A DNA stretch of 64,000 nucleotides, taken from assembly GCA_021769425.1 (NCBI GenBank), contig JAETSX010000016.1, positions 62,001-126,000 on the forward strand, in the 5' to 3' direction. The translations under genes were made by a program, and so were the position numbers. This DNA is from Eubacterium sp. GTDB lineage: Bacteria; Bacillota; Clostridia; Lachnospirales; Lachnospiraceae. How positions within the stretch are numbered: the first letter of the stretch is position 1; each line of letters begins with the position of its first letter. The notes beneath the pieces are model-generated. The model was not told where the DNA came from, ran no database searches, and saw only the letters and a list, made by a program, of their open reading frames with translations. Shown here piece by piece: positions 52,703 to 61,596 of this stretch.

Positions 52703-52815
52703 GCAACAGTTCAGCACAGGAATTTGCATTGGTTGCTAGTCCGTAAGAACGCGTAAATTTGGTCGGAAGGGAATCTGCCCTCGCCGCAGCAGTGAGCCGA
52801 AGGCTGAACTGTTAC
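52703..52815. repeat. TAACAGTTCAGC-family inverted repeat after hemW
   Basis: GCAACAGTTCAGC (52703-52715) and GCTGAACTGTTAC (52803-52815) are inverted copies, 12 of 13 matched, around an 87-nt interior. It follows hemW by 12 bp and may end its transcript. Confidence 0.75.
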
Positions 52816-52927
52816 AAATTGCAAGATAACAGCCAGAGGATGTCTTGTGTTTCATAGGGCAATATGCTAATATGGGACAGGGAAAGGGCAGGGAAAGAGA
52901 GCCTATGAAGCAGGGGAAGGAGAGTCT

Positions 52928-53602
52928 ATGAAACGGAATTACCAGAAAGAACTGGATCAGATTATCGGAAAACTGGACAGGAAGAATCAGGCGCCCAGCT
53001 TGCTGCTGCATAGCTGCTGCGCTCCCTGCAGCAGCTATGTGCTGGAATATCTGTCCCGATATTTTCGGATTACTGTGCTTTATTATAATCCGAATATTTA
53101 TCCGGAGGAAGAGTATTTCAAGCGGGCAAAAGAGCAGAAGAATTTTATCCGTCAGTTTTGGGAAAAGGCATCTGAAGGAGGAAATCAGGAAAATTATTAC
53201 AGGATTGAATTTCTGGAAGGAAAGTATGAAAAGGACAGGTTCTACCGGATGGCCCGGGGCATGGAACAGCTGCCGGAAGGGGGAGAACGGTGTTTTCAGT
53301 GTTATGAGCTGCGCCTTAGGGAGGCGGCAAGATATGCCCGGGAACTTGAAATGGATTATTTTACCACAACCTTGTCCATCAGCCCTCTGAAGAATGCGGA
53401 CAAACTCAATGAAATCGGAGAACGGCTGGCGAAAGAATACGGAGTGCCCTATCTTGTTTCTGATTTCAAGAAGCGGGAAGGATACAAACGTTCTGTGGAA
53501 CTTTCCAGAGAGTACCAAATGTACCGGCAGGATTACTGCGGCTGCGTCTTTTCCATGGAGGAGAGACGGCGGGCCCGGGAATCTGTTGCGCCGGTTCCGT
53601 AA
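52928..53602 (+). CDS. queH: QueH epoxyqueuosine reductase
   Basis: A 224-residue enzyme for the last step of queuosine synthesis in tRNA (non-homologous to QueG). The Cys pattern is intact: HSCCAPC (30-34), the CFQCYELRL motif and the C-terminal DYCGC, which together hold an [4Fe-4S] cluster and a second metal site in characterised QueH. YYNPNIYPEEEY is typical. AGGGGAAGGAG precedes the ATG. No other queuosine genes are nearby. Confidence 0.93.
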   Translation: MKRNYQKELDQIIGKLDRKNQAPSLLLHSCCAPCSSYVLEYLSRYFRITVLYYNPNIYPEEEYFKRAKEQKNFIRQFWEKASEGGNQENYYRIEFLEGKYEKDRFYRMARGMEQLPEGGERCFQCYELRLREAARYARELEMDYFTTTLSISPLKNADKLNEIGERLAKEYGVPYLVSDFKKREGYKRSVELSREYQMYRQDYCGCVFSMEERRRARESVAPVP

Positions 53603-53691
53603 ATGATAATTTTTCTCCGGAAACTGGCAGCAGGCCGGGAATTGGTACACCGGTTCAATCAATGATAATTCTTCTCCGGGAACCGGCTGGA
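53591..53691 (+). repeat. imperfect 59-bp-period direct repeat
   Basis: CCGGTTC...AATGATAAT...TTCTCCGG occurs at 53591-53632 and again at 53650-53691 with several changes. The first copy overlaps the end of queH. Confidence 0.7.
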
Positions 53692-53731
53692 GGAGAGATT
53701 ACGGCATAAAGACAGAAAGAGGTAAGTGATT

Positions 53732-55156
53732 ATGGCACAATTATGGGGCGGACGCTTTACAAAAGAAACAGATCAATTGGTTTATAATTTTAATGCGTCC
53801 ATATCGTTTGACAAAAAGTTATACAGACAGGACATGGAAGGCAGCATTGCCCATGTGAAAATGCTGGGAAAACAGGGGATTCTCACCGAAGCGGAGACTG
53901 ACAAGATTGTAGCTGCAATTAAGGAAATTTTGCAGGAAGTGGAGGCGGGAACCCTGGATATATCCCAGGAATATGAGGATATCCACAGCTTTGTGGAAGC
54001 TACGCTGATTGACCGTCTGGGAGATACGGGGAAGAAGCTGCATACCGGAAGAAGCAGGAATGATCAGGTTGCCCTGGATATGCGGCTTTATACCAGACAG
54101 GAAGTCCTGGAAGTGGACGGATTGCTGGAAGAATTATTACATGTAATTTTAACAATTATGGAAGATAATACAGATACATATATGCCAGGGTTTACTCATT
54201 TACAGAAGGCTCAGCCGGTAACTTTAGCCCATCATCTGGGAGCTTACTTTGAAATGTTTAAAAGGGATCGGCAGCGCATGGAAGATATTTACCGGAGAAT
54301 GAACTATTGTCCTCTGGGTTCCGGAGCGCTGGCAGGCACAACGTATGATTTGGATCGGTATGATACGGCAGAGCGGATGGGATTTGACGGACCTTCATTA
54401 AACAGTATGGACGGGGTGTCCGATCGGGATTATCTGATTGAATTTCTGTCGGCCTTGTCCACCATTATGATGCATCTGAGCCGATTTTCCGAAGAAGTGA
54501 TTATCTGGAACAGCAACGAATATCAGTTTGTGGAAATTGATGACGCCTACAGCACCGGCAGCAGCATTATGCCCCAGAAGAAAAATCCTGACATTGCAGA
54601 GCTTGTCCGGGGAAAAACAGGGCGCGTCTATGGGGCGCTGATGTCCCTGCTTACCACAATGAAGGGAATTCCCCTTGCTTATAATAAAGATATGCAGGAG
54701 GATAAAGAACTGACTTTTGACGCTATGGATACGGTGAAAGGATGCCTTGCACTATTTAAAGGAATGCTCTCTACTATGAAATTTCAGAAAGAGCGGATGG
54801 AGGCAAGCGCAAGGCATGGATTTACCAATGCTACGGATGCGGCAGATTATCTGGTCAATCATGGGGTGCCTTTTCGGGACGCCCATGGGATTGTGGGGCA
54901 GATTGTCCTGTACTGCATTGAGAAAAAGATTGCCATTGACGACATGTCCCTGGAAGAATTGAAAGCCGTAAGCCCCGTCTTTGAAGAGGATATTTTTGAA
55001 GCGGTTTCCATGAAAACCTGTGTGGAAAAGCGCTTGACCATCGGTGCGCCCGGGCAGGAGGCCATGAAGAAAGTGATTGCCATGGAAAAGGAATATCTGA
55101 AAAGAGATTGGAAATCATCCCTAAAAGACTGGGAGCAGGAATTGCTGAATTCATGA
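53732..55156 (+). CDS. argH: argininosuccinate lyase
   Basis: The ATG at 53732 is the family start (AQLWGGRFTKETD); a GTG two codons earlier is less likely. The 474-residue enzyme splits argininosuccinate to arginine and fumarate. Signature GSSIMPQKKNPD with the catalytic Ser loop, TGRSRNDQVALDMRLY and MPGFTHLQKAQP are present. It stands alone, away from argG and the argC operon, and I see no ARG box pair directly upstream. Confidence 0.96.
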   Translation: MAQLWGGRFTKETDQLVYNFNASISFDKKLYRQDMEGSIAHVKMLGKQGILTEAETDKIVAAIKEILQEVEAGTLDISQEYEDIHSFVEATLIDRLGDTGKKLHTGRSRNDQVALDMRLYTRQEVLEVDGLLEELLHVILTIMEDNTDTYMPGFTHLQKAQPVTLAHHLGAYFEMFKRDRQRMEDIYRRMNYCPLGSGALAGTTYDLDRYDTAERMGFDGPSLNSMDGVSDRDYLIEFLSALSTIMMHLSRFSEEVIIWNSNEYQFVEIDDAYSTGSSIMPQKKNPDIAELVRGKTGRVYGALMSLLTTMKGIPLAYNKDMQEDKELTFDAMDTVKGCLALFKGMLSTMKFQKERMEASARHGFTNATDAADYLVNHGVPFRDAHGIVGQIVLYCIEKKIAIDDMSLEELKAVSPVFEEDIFEAVSMKTCVEKRLTIGAPGQEAMKKVIAMEKEYLKRDWKSSLKDWEQELLNS

Positions 55157-55270
55157 CAGGATGGAACGCCGGAGTGAATTTCAGGGTTGGATGAAGACGG
55201 AATGCCAAAATTGCTGTTTTGTATGCGGAAGGGGCGTTCCTGCATTTGCGGTATGTAAAGATACCTGGTT

Positions 55271-55301
55271 GCAACACTTCAGCTTTCGGCTTCACTGTTA
55301 C
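55271..55301. repeat. TAACAGTTCAGC-family hairpin between argH and asd
   Basis: GCAACACTTCAGC...TTCACTGTTAC, nearly the same as the hairpin at 35860-35896 but with changes in the left arm. The rest of this 314-bp gap holds the asd promoter. Confidence 0.65.
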
Positions 55302-55341
55302 GCTTGGTTTCTCTGGAAAATTAGGAAGAATACACAGAAGT

Positions 55342-55371
55342 TTGGGAGATACTTCTGCAATTTTGTATAAT
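55342..55371 (+). promoter_or_regulatory. predicted promoter of asd
   Basis: TTGGGA (55342-55347), 18-bp spacer, TATAAT (55366-55371). The leader of about 90 nt shows no lysine riboswitch core. Confidence 0.5.
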
Positions 55372-55470
55372 ATGCGGGATTGCTTTTTCCATTCAAATGT
55401 ATTAGGATATTTAGCAGAACGACAGTTGTACGCGTAAAACGGACAACAAGAAGAAGCGAGGAGATATGAA

Positions 55471-56556
55471 ATGAGTCAGAAATTAAAAGCAGGAATTCTT
55501 GGAGGAACCGGGATGGTGGGACAGCGTTTTATTGCCCTGTTGGAAAATCATCCCTGGTTTGAGGTGACAACCATTGCAGCCAGCCCCCGTTCCGCAGGTA
55601 AGCGGTATGAAGATGCAGTGGGAGGACGTTGGAAAATGGATACTCCCATGCCGGAAGCGGTGAAGGATCTGGTGGTAATGAATGTGAATGAAGTGGAAGC
55701 AGTGGCTTCCAAAGTAGATTTTGTATTCAGCGCCGTAGATATGTCCAAGGAAGAAATCAAGGCCATTGAGGAAGCTTATGCCAAGACAGAAACTCCGGTG
55801 GTTTCCAATAACAGCGCTCACAGATGGACGCCGGATGTGCCCATGGTAGTGCCGGAAATCAATCCGGAGCATATGAAAGTCATTGATTTCCAGAAGAAGC
55901 GCCTGGGGACAGAGCGGGGCTTTGTGGCAGTGAAACCCAACTGCTCCATTCAGTCCTATGCCCCGGTCTTGACTGCATGGAAGGAATTTGAGCCTTATGA
56001 GGCAGTGGCAACCACATACCAGGCGATTTCAGGCGCAGGCAAGACTTTCCAGGACTGGCCGGAAATGGAAGGGAATATTATTCCCTATATCGGCGGCGAG
56101 GAAGAAAAGTCAGAACGTGAGCCTCTCCGTATCTGGGGTGAAATCAAAGACGGGGTGATTGTCCCGGCGGAAAGTCCGGTGATTACCTGCCAGTGTATCC
56201 GTGTTCCGGTGTTAAACGGCCATACGGCAGCAGTGTTTGTGAAGTTTAAAAAGAAACCAACGAAAGAACAGCTCATTGAAAAGCTGAGAAATTTCCGGGG
56301 AGAGCCTCAGGAGCTGAAACTGCCCAGCGCGCCGGAGCATTTTATTCAATATCTGGAAGAAGACAATCGCCCTCAGGTAACAGAGGATGTGAACTATGAA
56401 CATGGCATGGGGATCAGCGTGGGGCGTCTCAGGGAAGATACTGTATATGACTGGAAGTTTGTGGGGCTTTCCCATAATACAGTCAGAGGCGCAGCAGGCG
56501 GAGCCGTGCTCTGTGCAGAGCTGCTGAAAGCACAGGGGTATATTCGTGCAAAATAG
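55471..56556 (+). CDS. asd: aspartate-semialdehyde dehydrogenase
   Basis: A 361-residue enzyme at the branch to lysine, threonine and methionine. GILGGTGMVGQRFIALL is the NADP fold; the catalytic Cys is in VKPNCSIQSYAP and the active-site His in RVPVLNGHTA. These details place it in the archaeal/fungal type of Asd, common in Clostridia. GCGAGGAGA precedes the ATG. Confidence 0.94.
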   Translation: MSQKLKAGILGGTGMVGQRFIALLENHPWFEVTTIAASPRSAGKRYEDAVGGRWKMDTPMPEAVKDLVVMNVNEVEAVASKVDFVFSAVDMSKEEIKAIEEAYAKTETPVVSNNSAHRWTPDVPMVVPEINPEHMKVIDFQKKRLGTERGFVAVKPNCSIQSYAPVLTAWKEFEPYEAVATTYQAISGAGKTFQDWPEMEGNIIPYIGGEEEKSEREPLRIWGEIKDGVIVPAESPVITCQCIRVPVLNGHTAAVFVKFKKKPTKEQLIEKLRNFRGEPQELKLPSAPEHFIQYLEEDNRPQVTEDVNYEHGMGISVGRLREDTVYDWKFVGLSHNTVRGAAGGAVLCAELLKAQGYIRAK

Positions 56557-56835
56557 TGCGCTTCGTATTTTAGAATTAAGAAATCCCTGCATGGGATGAC
56601 TGTTTAGAAGCATGTATGGACAGGCAAAACATGGATTGCTGTGCAGGAGGATTTTTATATTGTAACTCCGCAATTCGATAAATTTGCAGCATATTGCGGG
56701 CATGGCGGGCGCCTGGTTTTATATGGAAAATAGTAATACGCATTTGTGGGTAAGATGCAGGGAAAAGAGCGGCAGTTCCCATTGATGACGAAAAAGGCAG
56801 CAGTTCCCATGCGTATCTGTATGGGTATAATCCGA

Positions 56836-56868
56836 GACGGGCTGAGGTTTTAGTTACCTCAGCCCGTC
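56836..56868. terminator. terminator between asd and the second hydrogenase operon
   Basis: Perfect 13-bp stem GACGGGCTGAGGT / ACCTCAGCCCGTC with a 7-nt loop. The 535-bp gap around it otherwise holds only the control region below; 56557-56830 shows nothing I recognise. Confidence 0.85.
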
Positions 56869-56972
56869 ATTTAAATGCTCATGAAAATCGTTACTTATAA
56901 GTGTATTCTAAAATTCTTAATTCATGATTTTATTTCTTTCCAGTTGAAATAGGCGGGATCGGACAAGAATTG

Positions 56973-57022
56973 CTGTGAAAGAATTAACGATTCTTGCATT
57001 CTTGGAAATTTCCGGTTAGAAT
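56973..57022 (+). promoter_or_regulatory. promoter and Rex-like site of the second hydrogenase operon
   Basis: CTGTGAA-AGAA-TTAACGA (56973-56990) agrees with the Rex consensus TTGTTAA-N4-TTAACAA at 11 of 14 positions. It is followed by TTGCAT (56994-56999), a 17-bp spacer and TAGAAT (57017-57022), 69 bp before the first gene. Confidence 0.5.
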
Positions 57023-57091
57023 GAAACATAGATTGAAGGAAAAGGGAGGATTTCCGTCAATCTGCACAAAAAATAACCAGGGAGAAGGAAT

Positions 57092-58924
57092 ATGAGCAGA
57101 TTATCAGTAATATCTACGGACAAAGTAAATTCCACCACAGAGACATTGATGAAGGAATTTACACAGCGTATTATCGCAAACCCGCCCGGGGTCTGTCCGG
57201 TTGACATGCAGCTTGCGTTTTTGAAAGTATGTCATGCCCAGACCTGCGGAAAGTGCGTTCCCTGCCGGATCGGACTAGGCATTCTGGAAGAACTTTTAGA
57301 AAGCGTTCTGAACAATACGGCAACTATGGAGACGCTTGACTTAATTGAACATGCAGCTACAAATATCAAGAATTCTGCAGACTGCGCCATTGGCTTTGAA
57401 TCTGCCCGCATGGTGCTGGCCGGGCTGGAAGGATTTAAAGAAGATTATATTTCTCATGTAAAAGAGCGCCAATGCACAGGCACCTTTGAACAGCCTATTC
57501 CGTGTGTGACGCTGTGCCCGGCTAATGTAGACATTCCGGGATATATTGCGCTGGCAGGGGCCGGCCGCTGCCAGGACGCCGTACGCCTGATACGCAAGGA
57601 CAATCCGTTCCCGACAGCATGTGCGCTGATTTGTGAGCATCCCTGCGAGAAACGGTGCCGCAGAAATATGATTGATGATTCCATTAATATCCGGGGCATT
57701 AAGCATTATGTGATGGACAAGGCCAACGCAAAAGATGTTCCGGTTCCTGCCTGTGCGGAATCTACAGGGAGAACGGTGGCAATTGTCGGCGGCGGCCCAT
57801 CCGGGCTTACAGCGGCATATTTTCTGCAGCTGATGGGACATCAGACTACCGTATATGAGGAAAAGGCACAGCTGGGAGGCATGCTGCGCTACGGCATTCC
57901 AAATTACCGGTTCCCCAGGGAACGGCTGGAAGAAGACATAGACGCCATTCTTTCCACCGGAGTGGAAGTGAAGCTGAATGCGGCAATTGGGACAGAAGAA
58001 TTGAAAGAAATCAATGATACATATGACGCAGTGTACATTGCAATCGGCGCCCATGCGGAAAAGCGCCTGGATCTGGAGGGAGAGGACAGCGGCAATGTGA
58101 TTTCGGCGGTGGAGATGCTCCGTGAGATTGGGGACGACAAGTATCCTGATTTCACAGGAAAGCGTGTGATTGTAGTAGGCGGCGGCAATGTGGCCATGGA
58201 CTGCGCAAGGACGGCTATCCGATCCAATGCAAAGACGGTCAGCATTGTATACCGCAGACGCAAAGAAGATATGACGGCGCTGCCTGCGGAGGTGGAAGGA
58301 GCCATCGCGGAAGGAATTGAACTTCTCACCTTAAAGGCTCCCCTTCGGGTGGAAAAAGATGAACAGGGCAATGCGGCCGCTTTGTGGGTGCAGCCTCAGA
58401 TTATCGGCCAGGTAAGAGGAGGCCGTCCCTCTCCCCGGAAGGCGGATAAGGAAGAAGAGCGGCTGGAGTGCGATGTGATCCTGATGGCTGTAGGGCAGGA
58501 TATTATCACAGAGCCCTTTGAACAGGCAGGGATTGCCACAAAGAGAGGAAAGCTTTTGGCAGACGCTTCCGGCGCATTAAACCGTGTGGGCATGTATGCC
58601 GGCGGAGACTGCGTATCCGGGCCGGCAACGGTGATTAAGGCCATTGCGGCCGGAAAGGTGGCTGCAGCCAATATTGATGAATTCCTGGGATGCCATCATG
58701 AGATTTCAGTAGATGTAGAGATTCCGGAACCGCTGCTGAATGATAAGATTCCCTGCGGGCGGGTAAATCTGGGAGAGAAAGAATCCTGGGCGCGGAAAGA
58801 TAATTTTGAAGGCATTGAATATACCATGAGCGACGAAGAGGCATATCAGGAGGCAAGCCGCTGCCTGCGGTGCGATCGCCATGGATGCGGCGTATTGAGA
58901 GGAGGCAGACAGGATAAATGGTAA
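57092..58924 (+). CDS. NuoF-tail / GltD-like flavin oxidoreductase fusion
   Basis: A 610-residue two-part protein. Residues about 20-110 match only the C-terminal [4Fe-4S] domain of NuoF (HAQTCGKCVPCRIG). Residues about 125-600 are a glutamate-synthase small-subunit-like NAD(P)H oxidoreductase: Cys-rich entry (CVTLCPANVDIPGY, CEHPCEKRCRR), FAD fold IVGGGPSGLTAAYF, NAD(P) fold VVGGGNVAMDCAR and C-terminal VGMYAGGDCVSGPATVIKA. It probably feeds electrons from NAD(P)H through Fe-S clusters to the hydrogenase encoded next, whose start overlaps its stop by 7 nt. GltD-like subunits are known in some NADPH-linked hydrogenases. Confidence 0.9.
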   Translation: MSRLSVISTDKVNSTTETLMKEFTQRIIANPPGVCPVDMQLAFLKVCHAQTCGKCVPCRIGLGILEELLESVLNNTATMETLDLIEHAATNIKNSADCAIGFESARMVLAGLEGFKEDYISHVKERQCTGTFEQPIPCVTLCPANVDIPGYIALAGAGRCQDAVRLIRKDNPFPTACALICEHPCEKRCRRNMIDDSINIRGIKHYVMDKANAKDVPVPACAESTGRTVAIVGGGPSGLTAAYFLQLMGHQTTVYEEKAQLGGMLRYGIPNYRFPRERLEEDIDAILSTGVEVKLNAAIGTEELKEINDTYDAVYIAIGAHAEKRLDLEGEDSGNVISAVEMLREIGDDKYPDFTGKRVIVVGGGNVAMDCARTAIRSNAKTVSIVYRRRKEDMTALPAEVEGAIAEGIELLTLKAPLRVEKDEQGNAAALWVQPQIIGQVRGGRPSPRKADKEEERLECDVILMAVGQDIITEPFEQAGIATKRGKLLADASGALNRVGMYAGGDCVSGPATVIKAIAAGKVAAANIDEFLGCHHEISVDVEIPEPLLNDKIPCGRVNLGEKESWARKDNFEGIEYTMSDEEAYQEASRCLRCDRHGCGVLRGGRQDKW

Positions 58925-60654
58925 ATTTAACAATTGATCACAAACAGGTACAGGTGCCGGAGGGCACCACAATTTTAAAGGCTGCCGCTGCTGCCGGAAT
59001 CGAGATTCCCACCCTCTGCTTTCTGAAGGATTTGAACGAGATCGGAGCCTGCCGTATCTGCTGTGTGGAAATCGAAGGCAAAGACACCCTTGTGGCGGCA
59101 TGCAATACTGCAGCGGAAGAGGGGATGGTTGTGTATACCAGCAGTCTGAAAGCCCACTATGCCCGCAGGATGAATCTGCAGATTATTCTGTCTCAGCATG
59201 ATTTCCGCTGTGCGGCCTGTCAGCGGAACGGAAGCTGTGCTTTGCAGAAAATATGCGCAGATATGAACATCAATGATGTGCCCTTTGAGCAGTCTTATGA
59301 AACCAAAGAGTGGGAGTTGAGTTTTCCGCTGATCCGGAACGCCAGCAAATGCATCAAATGCATGCGCTGCGTGCAGATTTGTGACAAGGTGCAGTCTCTT
59401 GGGATCTGGGACATTGTAAATACAGGAAAACGGACCGGAGTGGGCGTTTCTAAAATGCGCACCATTCAGGAAGCGGACTGTGCCCTGTGCGGACAGTGCA
59501 TTACCCACTGCCCCACCGGAGCCCTCCGGGAACGGGATGATGTGCGGAAAGTCATGGACGCTGTGAATGATCCGGAGAAAATTGTTGTGGTGCAGATTGC
59601 TCCGGCAGTCCGGTCTGCCTGGGGCGAGGGTCTGGGGCTGCCGGATAAAATGGCCACAGAGAAGCGCATGGCGGCAGCAGCCCGTGCCCTTGGCATGGAT
59701 TATGTTTTCGATACAAACTTCAGCGCTGATTTAACAATTATGGAAGAAGCCAATGAATTACTGGAGCGGATGACCCATAGGGATAAATATCAATGGCCCA
59801 TGTACACCTCCTGCTGTCCCGGCTGGGTACGGTTCTTAAAATCCCAGTATCCGGATATGACAGAACAGCTTTCCACGGCTAAATCTCCGCAGCAGATGTT
59901 TGGGGCGGTGGCAAAGACTTATTTTGCAGAAAAAGTGCTGGGTACAGATCCCGATAAGATTTTCTGCGTGTCTATCATGCCCTGCACAGCCAAGAAAGCG
60001 GAGTGCGCCCTGCCGAATATCAATGATTCCGGTGCGGACAAAGATGTGGACGTGGCGCTTACCACCAGAGAATTTGATCGAATGTTAAGATCTGAGCTTA
60101 TTTGCCCTGCAAATCTGGAAGAGGAAGAATTTGATTCTCCTTTGGGAACCGGTTCCGGCGCAGGCGTAATTTTCGGAGCCACAGGAGGCGTCATGGAGGC
60201 GGCTCTTCGGACGGCTTATTACACGCTGGAAAAGGAGAATCCAAAACCGGACGCATTTAAAATGGTGCGGGGGCTGGATGATATCAAGGAAGTGACGGCG
60301 GAAATTGCGGGAATTCCCATTCGGGCGGCTGTGGTACACGGACTTGGCAACACCAGGAAATTGATGGAACGGATCATTGCCGGAGAGGCGGAATATGATT
60401 TTGTGGAAGTTATGGCTTGTCCCGGCGGCTGTGCCGGAGGCGGCGGACAGCCTATTACCGAGGGACGCGAAATGGCGGGAGGGCGGGGAAGCAAGCTCTA
60501 TACGCTGGACAAGAAGAATCCTCTGCGGTTCTCTCACGAGAATCCTTCTGTCCGCGCCCTTTACAGCCAGTATCTGGAGAAGCCGCTGTCTCATAAAGCC
60601 CATGAGCTTTTGCACACCGATCATTTAGGATGGGATATGCCTTCTAAAGCATAG
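58918..60654 (+). CDS. hydA: [FeFe] hydrogenase catalytic subunit (second copy)
   Basis: A 578-residue group A hydrogenase with the same domain order as the copy at 11.4 kb: [2Fe-2S] (CFLKDLNEIGACRICC), His/Cys cluster (SQHDFRCAACQRNGSC), two [4Fe-4S] clusters (CIKCMRCVQIC, CALCGQCITHC) and the H-cluster domain with TSCCPGW (Cys299/300), MPCTAKK (Cys356) and MACPGGC (Cys501/505). It is a diverged paralogue, not a recent duplicate. Translation is coupled to the upstream fusion gene (ATGGTAA overlap). A 16-bp tandem duplication (60648-60679) covers its stop codon. Confidence 0.96.
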   Translation: MVNLTIDHKQVQVPEGTTILKAAAAAGIEIPTLCFLKDLNEIGACRICCVEIEGKDTLVAACNTAAEEGMVVYTSSLKAHYARRMNLQIILSQHDFRCAACQRNGSCALQKICADMNINDVPFEQSYETKEWELSFPLIRNASKCIKCMRCVQICDKVQSLGIWDIVNTGKRTGVGVSKMRTIQEADCALCGQCITHCPTGALRERDDVRKVMDAVNDPEKIVVVQIAPAVRSAWGEGLGLPDKMATEKRMAAAARALGMDYVFDTNFSADLTIMEEANELLERMTHRDKYQWPMYTSCCPGWVRFLKSQYPDMTEQLSTAKSPQQMFGAVAKTYFAEKVLGTDPDKIFCVSIMPCTAKKAECALPNINDSGADKDVDVALTTREFDRMLRSELICPANLEEEEFDSPLGTGSGAGVIFGATGGVMEAALRTAYYTLEKENPKPDAFKMVRGLDDIKEVTAEIAGIPIRAAVVHGLGNTRKLMERIIAGEAEYDFVEVMACPGGCAGGGGQPITEGREMAGGRGSKLYTLDKKNPLRFSHENPSVRALYSQYLEKPLSHKAHELLHTDHLGWDMPSKA

Positions 60655-60679
60655 AGCAGACAGAGCATAGAGCAGACAG
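60648..60679 (+). repeat. 16-bp tandem duplication at the hydA2 stop codon
   Basis: AGCATAGAGCAGACAG occurs twice in a row; the first copy contains the stop codon of the hydrogenase gene. Confidence 0.9.
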
Positions 60680-60692
60680 GAGCATAAGAATT

Positions 60693-61361
60693 ATGGATGG
60701 ATTTAAAGTGATAGAAGTGAAACAGAGTATCTTTGAAGACAATGACAAAGATGCCCAGAGGCTGCGGCAGCAGTTAAAACAGGATAAAACATTTCTCCTG
60801 AATCTGATGTCGTCTCCCGGTTCCGGCAAGACCACAACACTTCTGGCTCTTGCAAAGGAATTAAAGGGCAAGGTGAACATGGGTGTGATGGAGGCGGATA
60901 TTGATTCTGCAGTGGATGCTCAGGCTATGGAGGAGGCAGGAATTGCTTCTATCCAGATTCATACTGGCGGGATGTGTCATCTGGATGCAGATATGACAAG
61001 ACAGGGGCTTGCGGAATTCGGAAGAAATGATCTGGATCTGGTGATTCTGGAGAATGTGGGAAACCTGGTCTGTCCGGCAGAATTTGATACAGGGGCAGTA
61101 AAGAATATGACCATTCTGTCTGTGCCGGAAGGAGATGATAAGCCGCTGAAATATCCATTGATGTACCAAATCTGTGATCTTCTGGTCATCAATAAAATAG
61201 ATGTAATGGACTATTTTGATTTTGACAGAGAAAAAGTAGTGGAATATGCCAGAAAGAGAAATCCAGAGATTGACATCCTGTTTCTCTCAGCCAAAACAGG
61301 GGAAGGAATTCCGGAATTGGCAGATTGGATCTTAAAAAATGTAAAGGAATGGATACAGTGA
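60693..61361 (+). CDS. hypB: HypB-type GTPase
   Basis: A 222-residue SIMIBI GTPase. P-loop SSPGSGKTT near residue 40, EADIDSAVDAQ, and the metal-binding residues of HypB (GGMCHLDADM and ENVGNLVCP) are present; there is no N-terminal His-rich stretch. HypB loads nickel into [NiFe] hydrogenases, with HypA. No [NiFe] enzyme, HypA or urease gene is in the window; the neighbour is an [FeFe] hydrogenase, which has no nickel. It starts 38 bp after that gene and a terminator follows, so it is the last gene of the operon. Confidence 0.9.
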   Translation: MDGFKVIEVKQSIFEDNDKDAQRLRQQLKQDKTFLLNLMSSPGSGKTTTLLALAKELKGKVNMGVMEADIDSAVDAQAMEEAGIASIQIHTGGMCHLDADMTRQGLAEFGRNDLDLVILENVGNLVCPAEFDTGAVKNMTILSVPEGDDKPLKYPLMYQICDLLVINKIDVMDYFDFDREKVVEYARKRNPEIDILFLSAKTGEGIPELADWILKNVKEWIQ

Positions 61362-61372
61362 TAGACTGACAG

Positions 61373-61408
61373 AACTGCCGCATCCGGGGGATTCCCGGTG
61401 CGGCAGTT
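61373..61408 (+). terminator. terminator of the second hydrogenase operon
   Basis: AACTGCCGCATCCGG pairs with CCGGTGCGGCAGTT (one bulge) and TTTT follows directly: a strong intrinsic terminator 12 bp after hypB. Confidence 0.9.
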
Positions 61409-61519
61409 TTGCCGGAGCCAAAGAGCTGTGGACCGCTTTCTGCAGGCGGATCGCAGTTTCAGAGGCTTACGATGAGCCGGAAAACGGAAAGAATTCATGG
61501 GAAAGAAAAAAGAACCCTA

Positions 61520-61548
61520 TTGTCAAGGAAATTAAATCGTGATATGAT
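61520..61548 (+). promoter_or_regulatory. promoter of the degenerate ATPase gene
   Basis: TTGTCA (61520-61525), 17-bp spacer, TATGAT (61543-61548), 49 bp before the ATG at 61597. Confidence 0.6.
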
Positions 61549-61596
61549 ACAGGAAGGAAAATACGAAGGCATAATCGAAAAATACGGGGGTTCGTT

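Noticed and set aside
55372..55470. Possible lysine riboswitch before asd
   Set aside because: The leader is only about 100 nt with no conserved core; too short for the lysine riboswitch.
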